Assembly: GCF_014303395.1 (NCBI RefSeq)
Contig: NZ_CP060298.1
Span: forward strand, 186,001 to 250,000
Origin: Nakamurella sp. PAMC28650
GTDB lineage: Bacteria; Actinomycetota; Actinomycetes; Mycobacteriales; Nakamurellaceae
Length of the DNA stretch: 64,000 nucleotides
Direction of reading: 5' to 3'
A program made the position numbers and the translations under genes. The notes under the pieces were generated by a model. It was not told where the DNA came from. It made no database searches and saw only the letters and a list, made by a program, of their open reading frames with translations. Shown piece by piece: positions 54,132 through 62,334 of the stretch (positions within the stretch are counted from its first letter, which is position 1; every line of letters begins with the position of its first letter).

Positions 54132-55234
54132 TGCAGGGCTCCTTCGGTGTCGTCGGCGTGCGAATGCTGGGCAGGTTGGGCAATGGCGCCCGGTGAGCGC
54201 TCGTGGTCACCGGGTGAATCGGGGTGGTCGACCGAGACGGGCAGCTGGTCCGTCGGTCCACGGCGGCGCGAAAGGCGTTTGCGGGTGCGCTCTTCGCCGG
54301 CGCGTTGGCGACCGACCGCGATGGCCACGGCGAGCACGAGGGCAGCGCCGCTGAACATCGGGTCGAGCCACTGGGCACTGGGATAGGCGAGCTGGAGGCC
54401 CTCGACGCCGGTCGCGAGCACGAAGATCGACATCACCGTGCCCCAGACGTTGAAGCGGCCCGGGATGATCTGCGTGGAGCCGAGGAAGGCCGCGGCGAAG
54501 GCCGGCAGCAACAGACCCGAACCGTAGGTCAGGGACGGGCCGGTGAGACTGCCGAACATGACCCCGCCGATGCCGGCGACGGTCGCGGAGGCGATGAGGG
54601 ACAGCCAGGTGAACCGGTTGACGCGGACGCCGGCCAGCCGGGCGGCCTCCGGGCTGCTCCCGATCGCGTAGAGGTAGCGCCCCACCGGCGTGTGCTGCAG
54701 GACCCACCACAGGACGACTGCGAGAGCGAGCATGTAGAAGAAGACGATCTGGAAGCCGAACACGGTGAAGTTGGTGAAGTTCGACCACGACACACTGCCG
54801 GGCTGGACGGGCTGGGTGTTGTCGGTGAACACCACCTGCAGAGCGGTGATCACGGAGCCGATCCCCAGGGTCGTGATGAACGAGCTGACGTGCAGGCGCA
54901 CCACGAAGAATCCGTTCACCACACCGATGACCACGCTGATCAACACCGCGAAGACCGCTGCCACCGGCCAGGAGTAACCGTTGTTGATGAAGATGACGGC
55001 ATTGATGGTCGCGAAGTTCGCGATCGCACCCACCGAGAGATCGAAGGCCCCACAGGCCAGCGGGATGATGATCGCCAGGCCCAGGATGGCCGAGATCGAC
55101 CGCTCGCCGGCGACGGTGTGCGCCGTGGCGATCGTGCGGAACTCGCTCTGCCAGACGGAGAACGCCACGATCAGGACGGCCCACAGGTAGAGGCCGCTGA
55201 AGCGGTCGAAGCCGAAGCCACGGCGGATTCTCAT
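54128..55234 (-). CDS. Ribose-type ABC transporter permease
   Basis: 368 residues with about nine to ten helices of the RbsC/BPD_transp_2 type: IIPLACGAFDLSVGAIANFA, FFVVRLHVSSFITTLGIGSV, YAIGSSPEAARLAGVRVNRF and AAFLGSTQIIPGRFNVWGT. A hydrophilic C-terminal tail of ~60 residues ends the protein. ATG overlaps the ATPase stop. Confidence 0.92.
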   Translation of the reverse strand: MRIRRGFGFDRFSGLYLWAVLIVAFSVWQSEFRTIATAHTVAGERSISAILGLAIIIPLACGAFDLSVGAIANFATINAVIFINNGYSWPVAAVFAVLISVVIGVVNGFFVVRLHVSSFITTLGIGSVITALQVVFTDNTQPVQPGSVSWSNFTNFTVFGFQIVFFYMLALAVVLWWVLQHTPVGRYLYAIGSSPEAARLAGVRVNRFTWLSLIASATVAGIGGVMFGSLTGPSLTYGSGLLLPAFAAAFLGSTQIIPGRFNVWGTVMSIFVLATGVEGLQLAYPSAQWLDPMFSGAALVLAVAIAVGRQRAGEERTRKRLSRRRGPTDQLPVSVDHPDSPGDHERSPGAIAQPAQHSHADDTEGALQ

Positions 55235-56967
55235 GTGTGCGGACCGTCTTCCTTGGTGGAGTCGAGCACGGTGGAGTCGAGCAGACTGGAGTCGAGCCGA
55301 CTGGAGTCGAGCCGACTGGAGTCGAGCCGACTGGAGTCGAGCCGACTGGAGTCGAGCCGACTGGAGTCGAGCCGACTGGAGTCGAGCAGACTGGGATCGA
55401 GCACGCTGGGATCGAGCTCGTCGACGTCGGTGATGCCGAGCGCGGCCCGGGTGATCGCGTGGACGTTGATGTCCGCCCCCGACAGGGTGGCGACGACGCG
55501 GCCACCGGCCAACACGACGATCCGGTCGCTGATGGTCGCGAGCTCGTCGACGTCGGTGGAGCTCACCAGGACACCGGCCCCGCCTCTGGCTGCATCGAAC
55601 AACGCCTGATGCAGTTCACCTTTCGCGCCGACGTCGACACCCTGCGTCGGTTCGTCGAGCAGGAACAGCACCGGCTGTCGCTGGAACCATTTGCCGTAGA
55701 TGATCTTCTGCTGGTTGCCGCCGCTGAAGGACGACATCGGGGTGTCGATGTTCTTGACGGGGCGGACGTCCAGTCGTTCGAACCAGCCGGTGACCATCTT
55801 TGCCTCGGTCCTCCGCCGCAGGAACGGGAAACGCCACACGTCTTTCAGGCTGGCGATGCTGACGTTCTCGCGCGCGGCCAGGTCCACGAAGCAGCCGGTG
55901 AGCTTGCGCTCGGCCGGGATGTAGGCGACCCCGCTGGCGATGGACACGTCCGGACGCATGGCCGGCAGCAGCTTCCCGCCCAGCTCCACCCGGCCCTGGT
56001 CGTGCGTCCGTGCACCGAACACGGTGGCGCACAGAGCTTCGCGTCCGGAACCGGTGACGCCGGCGACACCCAGGATCTCGCCCGGCCGTACCTCGAGGTC
56101 CAGCCCGCGCAGTGCTTCGGAATGCAGGTCGGACACCCGGAGCACGGGCGTGAGCTTCGCGTCGGCCTGCTCGAGGGGGTGGTGGGCCTTCTCGAGCTTG
56201 TCACCGAACAGGTGCCGCAGCAGACCCTGCCGGGTCAGGCCGGCGATCGGCTCGGTGGCCACCCGGCGCCCGTCGCGCAACACGGTGGCCCGCTGGGCGA
56301 TGTCGAACACCTCGTCGAGGCGGTGCGTGACGTAGCGGATGCCGATGTCGCGGGCGGCCACTGCGCGGACGATCGCCATCAGCTGCTCCACCTCCTCCTC
56401 GGGCAACCGGGCGGTGGGCTCGTCGAGCACCAGCAGACGGGCCGGATGTCCGGCGTCGGGCAGCAGCGCACGGGCCACAGCGACACCGGTCTTCTGCGCG
56501 GGCGACAGCCGCGCGACTGCCGATTTCGGATCGAGGTCCAGGCCCATCGCCTCCAGCGCGGTCCGGGCCCGCCGCTGCGCCTGGCGGCCGTTGACGGTCC
56601 CGAACCGGGTCGGGAAGCCGGCCCCGAAGGCGAGATTATCGGTGATCGAGCAGTCCTCGACCAGCCCGAGATCCTGGTGCACGAAACGAGCACCGAGTTG
56701 GTAGGACGTGTGGGGCAACCCGAAGTCGAGCAGCCGGCCGCCGAGGAGCACCAGCCCGCCCGGGTCCGGACGGTGGTAGCCGGACAGCACCTTGATCAGC
56801 GTGGATTTGCCCGACCCGTTCTCGCCGAGCAGCGCATGCACCTCACCAGCCGCGATCTGCAGGTCGACGCCGTCCAGGGCACGGTTCGCCGTGAAGGTCT
56901 TCGTCAGGCCGGTGATGTCCAGCGCGAGCGGAGATGCTGGCGATCCCCCGAAGGGGACCGCCGTCAT
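55231..56967 (-). CDS. Ribose-type ABC transporter ATPase with pentapeptide tail
   Basis: 578 residues, two ATPase halves as in RbsA/XylG. First half: Walker A GENGSGKST, FVHQDLGLVEDCSI, degenerate signature LSPAQKTGVAVARAL, Walker B LLVLDEPTARLP. Second half: degenerate Walker A GVTGSGREAL, signature FSGGNQQKIIYGKW, LLDEPTQGVDVG. The last ~62 residues are eleven repeats of xLD[S/P][S/T], mostly RLDSS, absent from ordinary family members. ATG at 56967 follows GGGAAG. Confidence 0.9.
   Translation of the reverse strand: MTAVPFGGSPASPLALDITGLTKTFTANRALDGVDLQIAAGEVHALLGENGSGKSTLIKVLSGYHRPDPGGLVLLGGRLLDFGLPHTSYQLGARFVHQDLGLVEDCSITDNLAFGAGFPTRFGTVNGRQAQRRARTALEAMGLDLDPKSAVARLSPAQKTGVAVARALLPDAGHPARLLVLDEPTARLPEEEVEQLMAIVRAVAARDIGIRYVTHRLDEVFDIAQRATVLRDGRRVATEPIAGLTRQGLLRHLFGDKLEKAHHPLEQADAKLTPVLRVSDLHSEALRGLDLEVRPGEILGVAGVTGSGREALCATVFGARTHDQGRVELGGKLLPAMRPDVSIASGVAYIPAERKLTGCFVDLAARENVSIASLKDVWRFPFLRRRTEAKMVTGWFERLDVRPVKNIDTPMSSFSGGNQQKIIYGKWFQRQPVLFLLDEPTQGVDVGAKGELHQALFDAARGGAGVLVSSTDVDELATISDRIVVLAGGRVVATLSGADINVHAITRAALGITDVDELDPSVLDPSLLDSSRLDSSRLDSSRLDSSRLDSSRLDSSRLDSSLLDSTVLDSTKEDGPHT
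55255..55419 (-). repeat. Eleven 15-bp tandem repeats coding xLDSS pentapeptides
   Basis: CTGGAGTCGAGCCGA on the plus strand repeats in phase; the central six units are identical and outer ones vary (LLDSS, VLDPS, VLDST). The repeat keeps the reading frame, so slippage would alter only tail length. Confidence 0.92.
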
Positions 56968-56996
56968 CTCCGTGCTTCCCGCGCTTGCCGAGGGGT

Positions 56997-58244
56997 TCAG
57001 CTCAGGCCCCAGAGCTTGAGGTACTGGGCCTGGTAGTCGGCGGGGGCGCTCATCCCGGTGGCCGACGGGACGCCGACGTTGTCCTGCGTGAAGACCTGGG
57101 TGACCCGACCGCCGTCGACGGGCGCCACCGCCTGCTTGTTCAGCGTGCGCCCGATGATATCGAGGGCGACCCAACCGGTCTGGTTCTCGGCCGCACCGGT
57201 CCAGGCCGTCTGCTGGCCGTTCTTCAGGGCCGTCAGGTTGTTGATGTCCGGCGACCCGCCCATGATCTTGACGCCGTCGATCCCGGCGGCCTTGAGCGCG
57301 GTGGAGATCCCGACGAGGAACGCACCGTCCGTCGACACCAGGTACTTGATGGACTGGTCCTTGCGCAACGCCGCGATGACGGCAGGAACCAGGCTGCCGG
57401 TGGAGAGCTGGGCGGGGGCGATGTCGAGATCCGAGACCGTGCAGGCCGTGCAGCCGGACTTGATCTGGGCCTTGAAGCCGTCACCGTAGGCCTTGAGGAC
57501 GGCGAACGCGGGGACGTCCTGGACCAGGATGTGGGCTGCGGCGCTGGAGTCGGCGATGACGTAGTTCGCCATCGTCTTGCCGCCGCTGCTGTAGTCGAGC
57601 TGGCTCGAGGCCCCCTGGGTGACGACGTCACTGGGCGCCGTGTCGCCGAGCGAGAGTGGGGTGATGATCACCTTGGCCGCCCGGTACTGCGGCTGCAGGG
57701 AATCCCAGACCGCCTGCGTGAAGCCGATCGGGCTGACGGCCACCGGGTTGTAGGTGAGCGCCTGCTTCATGGAAGAGGTCATCGTGGTGCCGTCAGTGGT
57801 CTTGTAGGAGAGCAACTTCGTCGGGATGCCGGCCGCCTTGGCCGCAGCCTCGGCCCCGTCGCTGATCGTCTTGCACTGCGGCAGTTCACAGGTGATCAGC
57901 ACCCACGGTTTGTCCGTCGGGATCTTGGCGGTGAGCGGAACGCTCTGGTTGATCTTCGTCGGTGCGACCAGGAACGGCGCAACGGCCGCTTTCGCCGCGG
58001 CGGCCTGGGCCGCTGCACCGGAGGCCGCTGCACCGGAGGACGTCACACCGGAGGACGAGCCGCCCGCCGCCGACATGCTGCCGGCCGCGGAGCTGGTGGC
58101 GCCGGCCGAACTGGTGGCCGCCGCCGAACTGCCCGAGGCCGCCGAGCTCGCACTGCTGCACCCGCTGACCAGCAGAGCCAGGGCCGCGACTCCGGCAACG
58201 CCGGTCAGAATCCTTCGGTGCTTCAGATGGGTGCCAACAGGCAT
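56997..58244 (-). CDS. Sugar-type ABC transporter binding lipoprotein
   Basis: 415 residues. Lipobox LLVSGC near residue 28, an Ala/Ser/Gly-rich linker of ~55 residues, then a periplasmic-binding-protein type 1 fold (KPWVLITCELPQCKTISDGA, VSPIGFTQAVWDSL, IKYLVSTDGAFLVGISTALK, IMGGSPDINNLTAL). The ligand is unknown; operon genes for alcohol and aldehyde oxidation point to an alcohol or polyol-like compound rather than ribose. GAGGAGAG precedes the ATG. Operator site 3 lies 84 bases upstream. Confidence 0.88.
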   Translation of the reverse strand: MPVGTHLKHRRILTGVAGVAALALLVSGCSSASSAASGSSAAATSSAGATSSAAGSMSAAGGSSSGVTSSGAAASGAAAQAAAAKAAVAPFLVAPTKINQSVPLTAKIPTDKPWVLITCELPQCKTISDGAEAAAKAAGIPTKLLSYKTTDGTTMTSSMKQALTYNPVAVSPIGFTQAVWDSLQPQYRAAKVIITPLSLGDTAPSDVVTQGASSQLDYSSGGKTMANYVIADSSAAAHILVQDVPAFAVLKAYGDGFKAQIKSGCTACTVSDLDIAPAQLSTGSLVPAVIAALRKDQSIKYLVSTDGAFLVGISTALKAAGIDGVKIMGGSPDINNLTALKNGQQTAWTGAAENQTGWVALDIIGRTLNKQAVAPVDGGRVTQVFTQDNVGVPSATGMSAPADYQAQYLKLWGLS

Positions 58245-58327
58245 CGCGCGCTCTCCTCGTGCTGGGGGCGTCTGGCTTCTTTGCCTACGCCGACGGTGTG
58301 AATCCAAGCACCTGGAACACCGCCGCG

Positions 58328-58343
58328 TCAACACTTTCGTTGA
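58328..58343. promoter_or_regulatory. Operator TCAAC-N6-GTTGA, site 3
   Basis: TCAACACTTTCGTTGA; its complement TCAACGAAAGTGTTGA matches site 2 in 15 of 16 bases. It lies upstream of the binding protein gene that heads the catabolic operon. Confidence 0.75.
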
Positions 58344-58509
58344 CAAGATTCCACAGTGGTGTTGACGGGCGGTAGAGAGCCCACCCGCAGTCCCGACCAA
58401 AGGTCAGAAGCTTTGCGAAATATGAGGTCTGGGACCGAGGCAACCCTTCAGCCGACGCCCAGCGCGCCTCCGGCCCCTCGCCCCTGCCGCCCCTCGGCAA
58501 CCCGCTACC

Positions 58510-58761
58510 GGTAGCACCCGACGGCGCTGGTAGTACCCGGGGCCAGGCGGTAGCACCGTCAATGGTGCTACCAGGCCACCTCGCGTCATACAGGTCAACT
58601 GGCCGGCACCACTGGTAGCACCTGGCGGCGCTGGTAGCACCCGGGGACAGGCGGTAGCACCGTCAATGGTGCTACCAGGCCACCTCGCGTCATACAGGTC
58701 AACTGACCGGCGACGCTGGTAGTACCCGGGGCCAGGCAGTAGCACCGTCAATCGTGCTACC
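58510..58761. repeat. Iteron-like array of GGTAGCACC motifs in three modules
   Basis: The 9-mer GGTAG[C/T]ACC occurs at 58510, 58529, 58549, 58614, 58633, 58653, 58718 and (AGTAGCACC) 58738, with inverted copies at 58564, 58668 and 58753. Direct copies are 19-20 bp apart; each module ends in a perfect or near-perfect palindrome GGTAGCACC-GTCAAT-GGTGCTACC. Modules are joined by a conserved CTCGCGTCATACA stretch. Confidence 0.9.
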
Positions 58762-58826
58762 CGATCGTCTCGCGTCATACATGTCGCAGCACGAATGCCG
58801 GCCCCGGACAGCGTGGGTGCGCAGTT

Positions 58827-60464
58827 CTACGACCCCGTACGGACCATTCCGCTGCCGGCCGTCAGGGCCAGACCGTCGTACCCGTCGGCGAGGACCTTTT
58901 CCAGGATGCGTCGGTAGGCGCGCACGCCCCCCACGTAGGGCATGAACACCCGCGGTTTGCCGGGCATCTCATCGCCCATGTAGTACGACTGCGCCTTGGG
59001 GTAGAGCGTCGCGTCGGCCCGTTCGTTGACGTGTGCGACCCAGCCCTCCTCCGCCTCGCGGGTGGCCTCGAAAACTTCGGTGGCGTTCTCCCGCATGCGC
59101 AGCAGCAGGGCGGCGAGCCAATCGACATGCTGCTCGATGGACAGCAGGACGTTGCTCAGCAGCGACGGGCTGCCGGGGCCGGCGATCACGAACAGATTGG
59201 GGAACCCGGCGATGAACGGCCCCAGGAAGGTGCGCGGCCCCGCCGACCAGTGCTCCCGCAGGGTGCGTCCCCCCCGGCCGATGATCTGCGGCCGCAGCAA
59301 CGATCCGGTCATCGCGTCGAAACCGGTGGCGAAGACCAGGATGTCCAGCGGGTGGTCCCCGCTCGCGGTCCGGATACCGGTCGCGGTGACCTTCTCGATC
59401 GGATCACTGCGCACGTCCACCAGAGCGACGTTGGGGCGGTTGAATGCGGTGAAGTAACCGCTGTCCACCGACGGGCGCTTGGCTCCGAAGGGGAAGCCGA
59501 CCGGCATCAGCTTGTCGCGGGTCTGCGGATCGTGGACGACCTCGGCGATCTTCGCGCGGATGAAATCGGCCGCGGTGTCATTCGACTCCTGGTCGAGCAA
59601 CAGGTCGTAGAACGCCAGGACGAAGCCGAAGCCCATTCCGTTCCAGGCCCGCTCGTAGGTCTCCTGACGCTCCTGGGCCGAGACCTCTTTGGCCGACTGC
59701 TTGTTGGGCTTGAACCCCAGACCGCTCGGCGACCACCTGGCCGCTTCCCGACGCTCGACGTAGTGCGCCTTGACTTCGGCGTCCCGCTCGTCGGACAACA
59801 GGGCGTTCGCGGCCGGCACGCTGAAGTTCGGGGTGCGCTGGAAGACCGTCAGGTGTTCGGCCCGCTGTGCGGCGATCGGGACCAACTGCATCCCGGACGA
59901 CCCGGTGCCGACGATGCCCATGCGCTGACCGTTCAGCTCGACACCCTCCCGCGGCCAGGTCGCCGTGTGCAGGATACGTCCGGTGAAGTCGGACAGGCCG
60001 GGCAACTCCGGGGCCTTGGTCGTCGACAGGTTACCAACGGCCATCACGAGATAGGTTGCACGACAACGTATACCGTCTTCCGTCGTCACGTCCCAACGAC
60101 TGTCCTCCTCGTCGAACCGCGCCTGGGTCATCCGCTGGTTCAGGTGCACGTCCCGGCGCAGGTCGAATTTGTCGGCCACGTGCTCGACGTACCGCAGGAT
60201 CTCCGGCTGGGTCGCGTAGCGCTCGCTCCAACGCCACTCCTGCTGCAGTTCTTCGGAGAAGCCGTAGGAGTAGTCGTAGCTCTCGACGTCGCACCGGGCA
60301 CCGGGGTACCGATTCCAGAACCAGACACCACCGATGCCATCGCCGGCCTCGAGGACGGCGACCGACAAACCCATCTCGCGCAGGGTGTGCAGCGACCGCA
60401 GGCCGGCGAAGCCCGCTCCGATGACAACGACGTCGACCTCAGATGTTGTGCTCACACCCGTCAC
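58827..60464 (-). CDS. Baeyer-Villiger-type flavin monooxygenase
   Basis: 545 residues. FAD motif VVVIGAGFAGLRSLHTLREM, GGVWFWNRYPGARCDVES, the Baeyer-Villiger fingerprint FTGRILHTATWPRE (FxGxxxHxxxWP), NADPH motif GIVGTGSSGMQL and VFATGFDAMTG. It inserts oxygen next to a ketone to give an ester or lactone. The start may be GTG at 60464 or 60455; neither has a good ribosome site. Its upstream region has been replaced by a truncated ligase gene only a few bases away, so its own promoter may be lost. Confidence 0.9.
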   Translation of the reverse strand: MTGVSTTSEVDVVVIGAGFAGLRSLHTLREMGLSVAVLEAGDGIGGVWFWNRYPGARCDVESYDYSYGFSEELQQEWRWSERYATQPEILRYVEHVADKFDLRRDVHLNQRMTQARFDEEDSRWDVTTEDGIRCRATYLVMAVGNLSTTKAPELPGLSDFTGRILHTATWPREGVELNGQRMGIVGTGSSGMQLVPIAAQRAEHLTVFQRTPNFSVPAANALLSDERDAEVKAHYVERREAARWSPSGLGFKPNKQSAKEVSAQERQETYERAWNGMGFGFVLAFYDLLLDQESNDTAADFIRAKIAEVVHDPQTRDKLMPVGFPFGAKRPSVDSGYFTAFNRPNVALVDVRSDPIEKVTATGIRTASGDHPLDILVFATGFDAMTGSLLRPQIIGRGGRTLREHWSAGPRTFLGPFIAGFPNLFVIAGPGSPSLLSNVLLSIEQHVDWLAALLLRMRENATEVFEATREAEEGWVAHVNERADATLYPKAQSYYMGDEMPGKPRVFMPYVGGVRAYRRILEKVLADGYDGLALTAGSGMVRTGS

Positions 60465-60469
60465 GATAA

Positions 60470-61585
60470 GGACGCACCGCCGACATCCTCTACACCTCCG
60501 GCACCACCGGCGAGCCGAAGGGCGTGCTCCTGACCCACGACATGTTGCTGCGCACCGCCTATGGCAGCGCGTTCGGAAGGGCGTTCCAGAACGGGCGGCG
60601 AATCACCCTCTCGCTGCCGATGTATCACGTCTACGGCTACGTCGAGGGCATGCTGGCCGTGCTGTTCGTCGGGGGCGCGATCATCCCGCAGCTGAGCTTC
60701 AACGCCCGGGCGATCCTTGACGCGATCACCACCCACAGGGCGGACGACGCCCTGTTCATCCCCACCATGACCCTGGCGGTCCTGGACGAACTGGAACGCG
60801 AGCCACACGAGCTGGCCCCCCTGACGTCGTTGATCTCCTCCGGCGGCGCTTCTCCCACCGGGATCTGGGACCGGATCGATGCGATGTTCGGGCCGGTCGA
60901 ACTCACCACCGGCTACGGCATGAGCGAAACCACGGCGTCCACCACGGTGACCCGACCGGACGACCCCCGGGAGCGGCTCCTTTCGACCAACGGCCGCCTG
61001 CGGGACGTGGGCGTGGCCGGTGACCCGGACCTCGGGGGCCGGCTGGCGGTCTACCGCGTCGTCGATCAGGTCACCGGCGCACCGCTGCCCGACGGTCAGG
61101 TCGGCGAATTGCACGTCCGCGGCATCGGCGTCACGTCGGGCTACTGGAACAAGCCGGAGGAGACCGCAGCCGTGATCGACTCCGAAGGTTGGCTGCACAC
61201 CGGTGATCTCGGACGGTTGGACGATGACTACCTGACGCTCGTCGGCCGGGCCAAGGACTGCTACCGCTGCGGCGGTGAGCAGGTGATGCCGAAGGAGATC
61301 GAAGACGTACTGACCTCCCACCCGGCCGTCGAGCAGGCGCACGTCGTCCCGCTGCCCGACCCGCGGATGGGCGAGGTCGGTGTCGCGTGGATCGTCCTGC
61401 GGCCCGGACGCACGGTCGAGGCCGACGAGCTGATCGCCTACAGCTCCGAGCGGCTGGCGCGATTCAAGGTGCCCCGGCACGTGCTGACCATCTCGCTCGC
61501 CGACGTCCCGACGACGCCGAGCGGACGTCCCCGCAAGTTCCTGCTGGCCGAGCGTGCGGCAGAACTGTTGCAGGTTACTTCATGA
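60470..61585 (+). pseudogene. Acyl-CoA ligase lacking its N-terminus
   Basis: The frame is open from 60470, right after TAA, and starts in mid-protein with TADILYTSGTTGEPKGVLLT, the P-loop (A3) of an AMP-forming ligase. Later motifs are complete: GYGMSETTAS, GWLHTGDLGRLDDD, GRAKDCYRCGGEQVMPKEIE and TPSGRPRKFLL, where the usual catalytic Lys position of A10 reads Arg-Pro-Arg-Lys. About 150-170 N-terminal residues are missing. A GTG at 60524 could start an even shorter product. Its stop overlaps the SDR start by 4 bp. Confidence 0.85.
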
Positions 61586-62333
61586 CGACCCGCGTTGCGG
61601 TGGTCACCGGTGCGGCCCGCGGGATCGGTGCGGCCACCGCCGTCCGCCTCGCCCACGACGGGCTCGACGTCGCGATCCTGGATCTGGACGCGGACCGGGG
61701 GCAGGACACCGCCGCCGCCGTCCGGGCGGCCGGGCGGCGCGCCGTGGCCGTCGGCGCCGACGTCACCGACGAGCAGTCGGTGGCGGCGGCCATCGAGATG
61801 GTCACGGCCGAACTCGGGGGTCCGACGGTGCTGGTCAACAACGCGGGGGTGCTGCACAGCAGCCCGCTGCACCGGATGGAACTCGCCGACTGGCGGCGAC
61901 TGATCGACGTCCACCTCACCGGCGCCTTTTTGCTCAGCCGGGCGACCCAGCAGCACATGGTGGCCGCAGGGTGGGGACGGATCGTGAACCTGTCGAGCAT
62001 CGCCGCCGTCGGTGACCGGAGCCGGGTGCACTACTCCAGTGCGAAGGCCGGCCTGCAAGGCATGACCAAGACGCTCGCGATCGAACTCGGCAGATTCGGG
62101 GTGACCTGAACTGCGTCGCCCCAGGCTTCACCGTCACCGACATGACCCGGGATGTCGCCGACGGCGTGGGAATGGATTTCGACGAGATGCAGGCCGAACG
62201 CGCCGGCGCGGTCCCGGTCGGCCGGTCCGGTCAGCCGGACGACATCGCCCACGCCATCTCGTTCTTCGTCGACGAGCGGTCCGGGTTCGTATCGGGACAG
62301 GTGTTGTACGTCGCCGGCGGGCCGGTCAGCTGA
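61582..62333 (+). pseudogene. Short-chain dehydrogenase with a one-base frameshift
   Basis: 61582-62109 encodes VVTGAARGIGAATAVRLAHD, LVNNAGVLHSSPL, VNLSSIAAVGD and YSSAKAGLQGMTKTLAIELG, then stops at TGA in GGGGTGACCTGAACTGC. One base is missing (GTGACC[G]TGAACTGC expected); from there the other frame continues NCVAPGFTVTDMTRDVADGV to GQVLYVAGGPVS at 62333. The full protein would have ~250 residues. It is either inactivated or carries a sequencing error. Confidence 0.85.
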
Positions 62334-62334
62334 C

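Larger units (their letters stand above)
58245..58826. other. Intergenic region with promoter, operator and iteron-like array
   Basis: 582 bases between the monooxygenase gene and the transporter operon. The part near 58328 holds operator site 3 and an extra GTGTTGA half-site near 58358; 58510-58761 holds the GGTAGCACC array; the stretch 58400-58505 is GC-rich with nothing recognisable. No convincing gene. Confidence 0.7.

Noticed and set aside
55233-57036. Long plus-strand frames opposite the ribose-type ATPase, including a repetitive WSRAD stretch
   Set aside because: They are antisense readings of the 15-bp repeat and the ATPase gene; codon bias and motifs support the minus strand.
58510-58761. 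CRISPR array
   Set aside because: Repeats are only 9 bases, internally palindromic, and the intervening sequences are themselves conserved; no cas genes are nearby.
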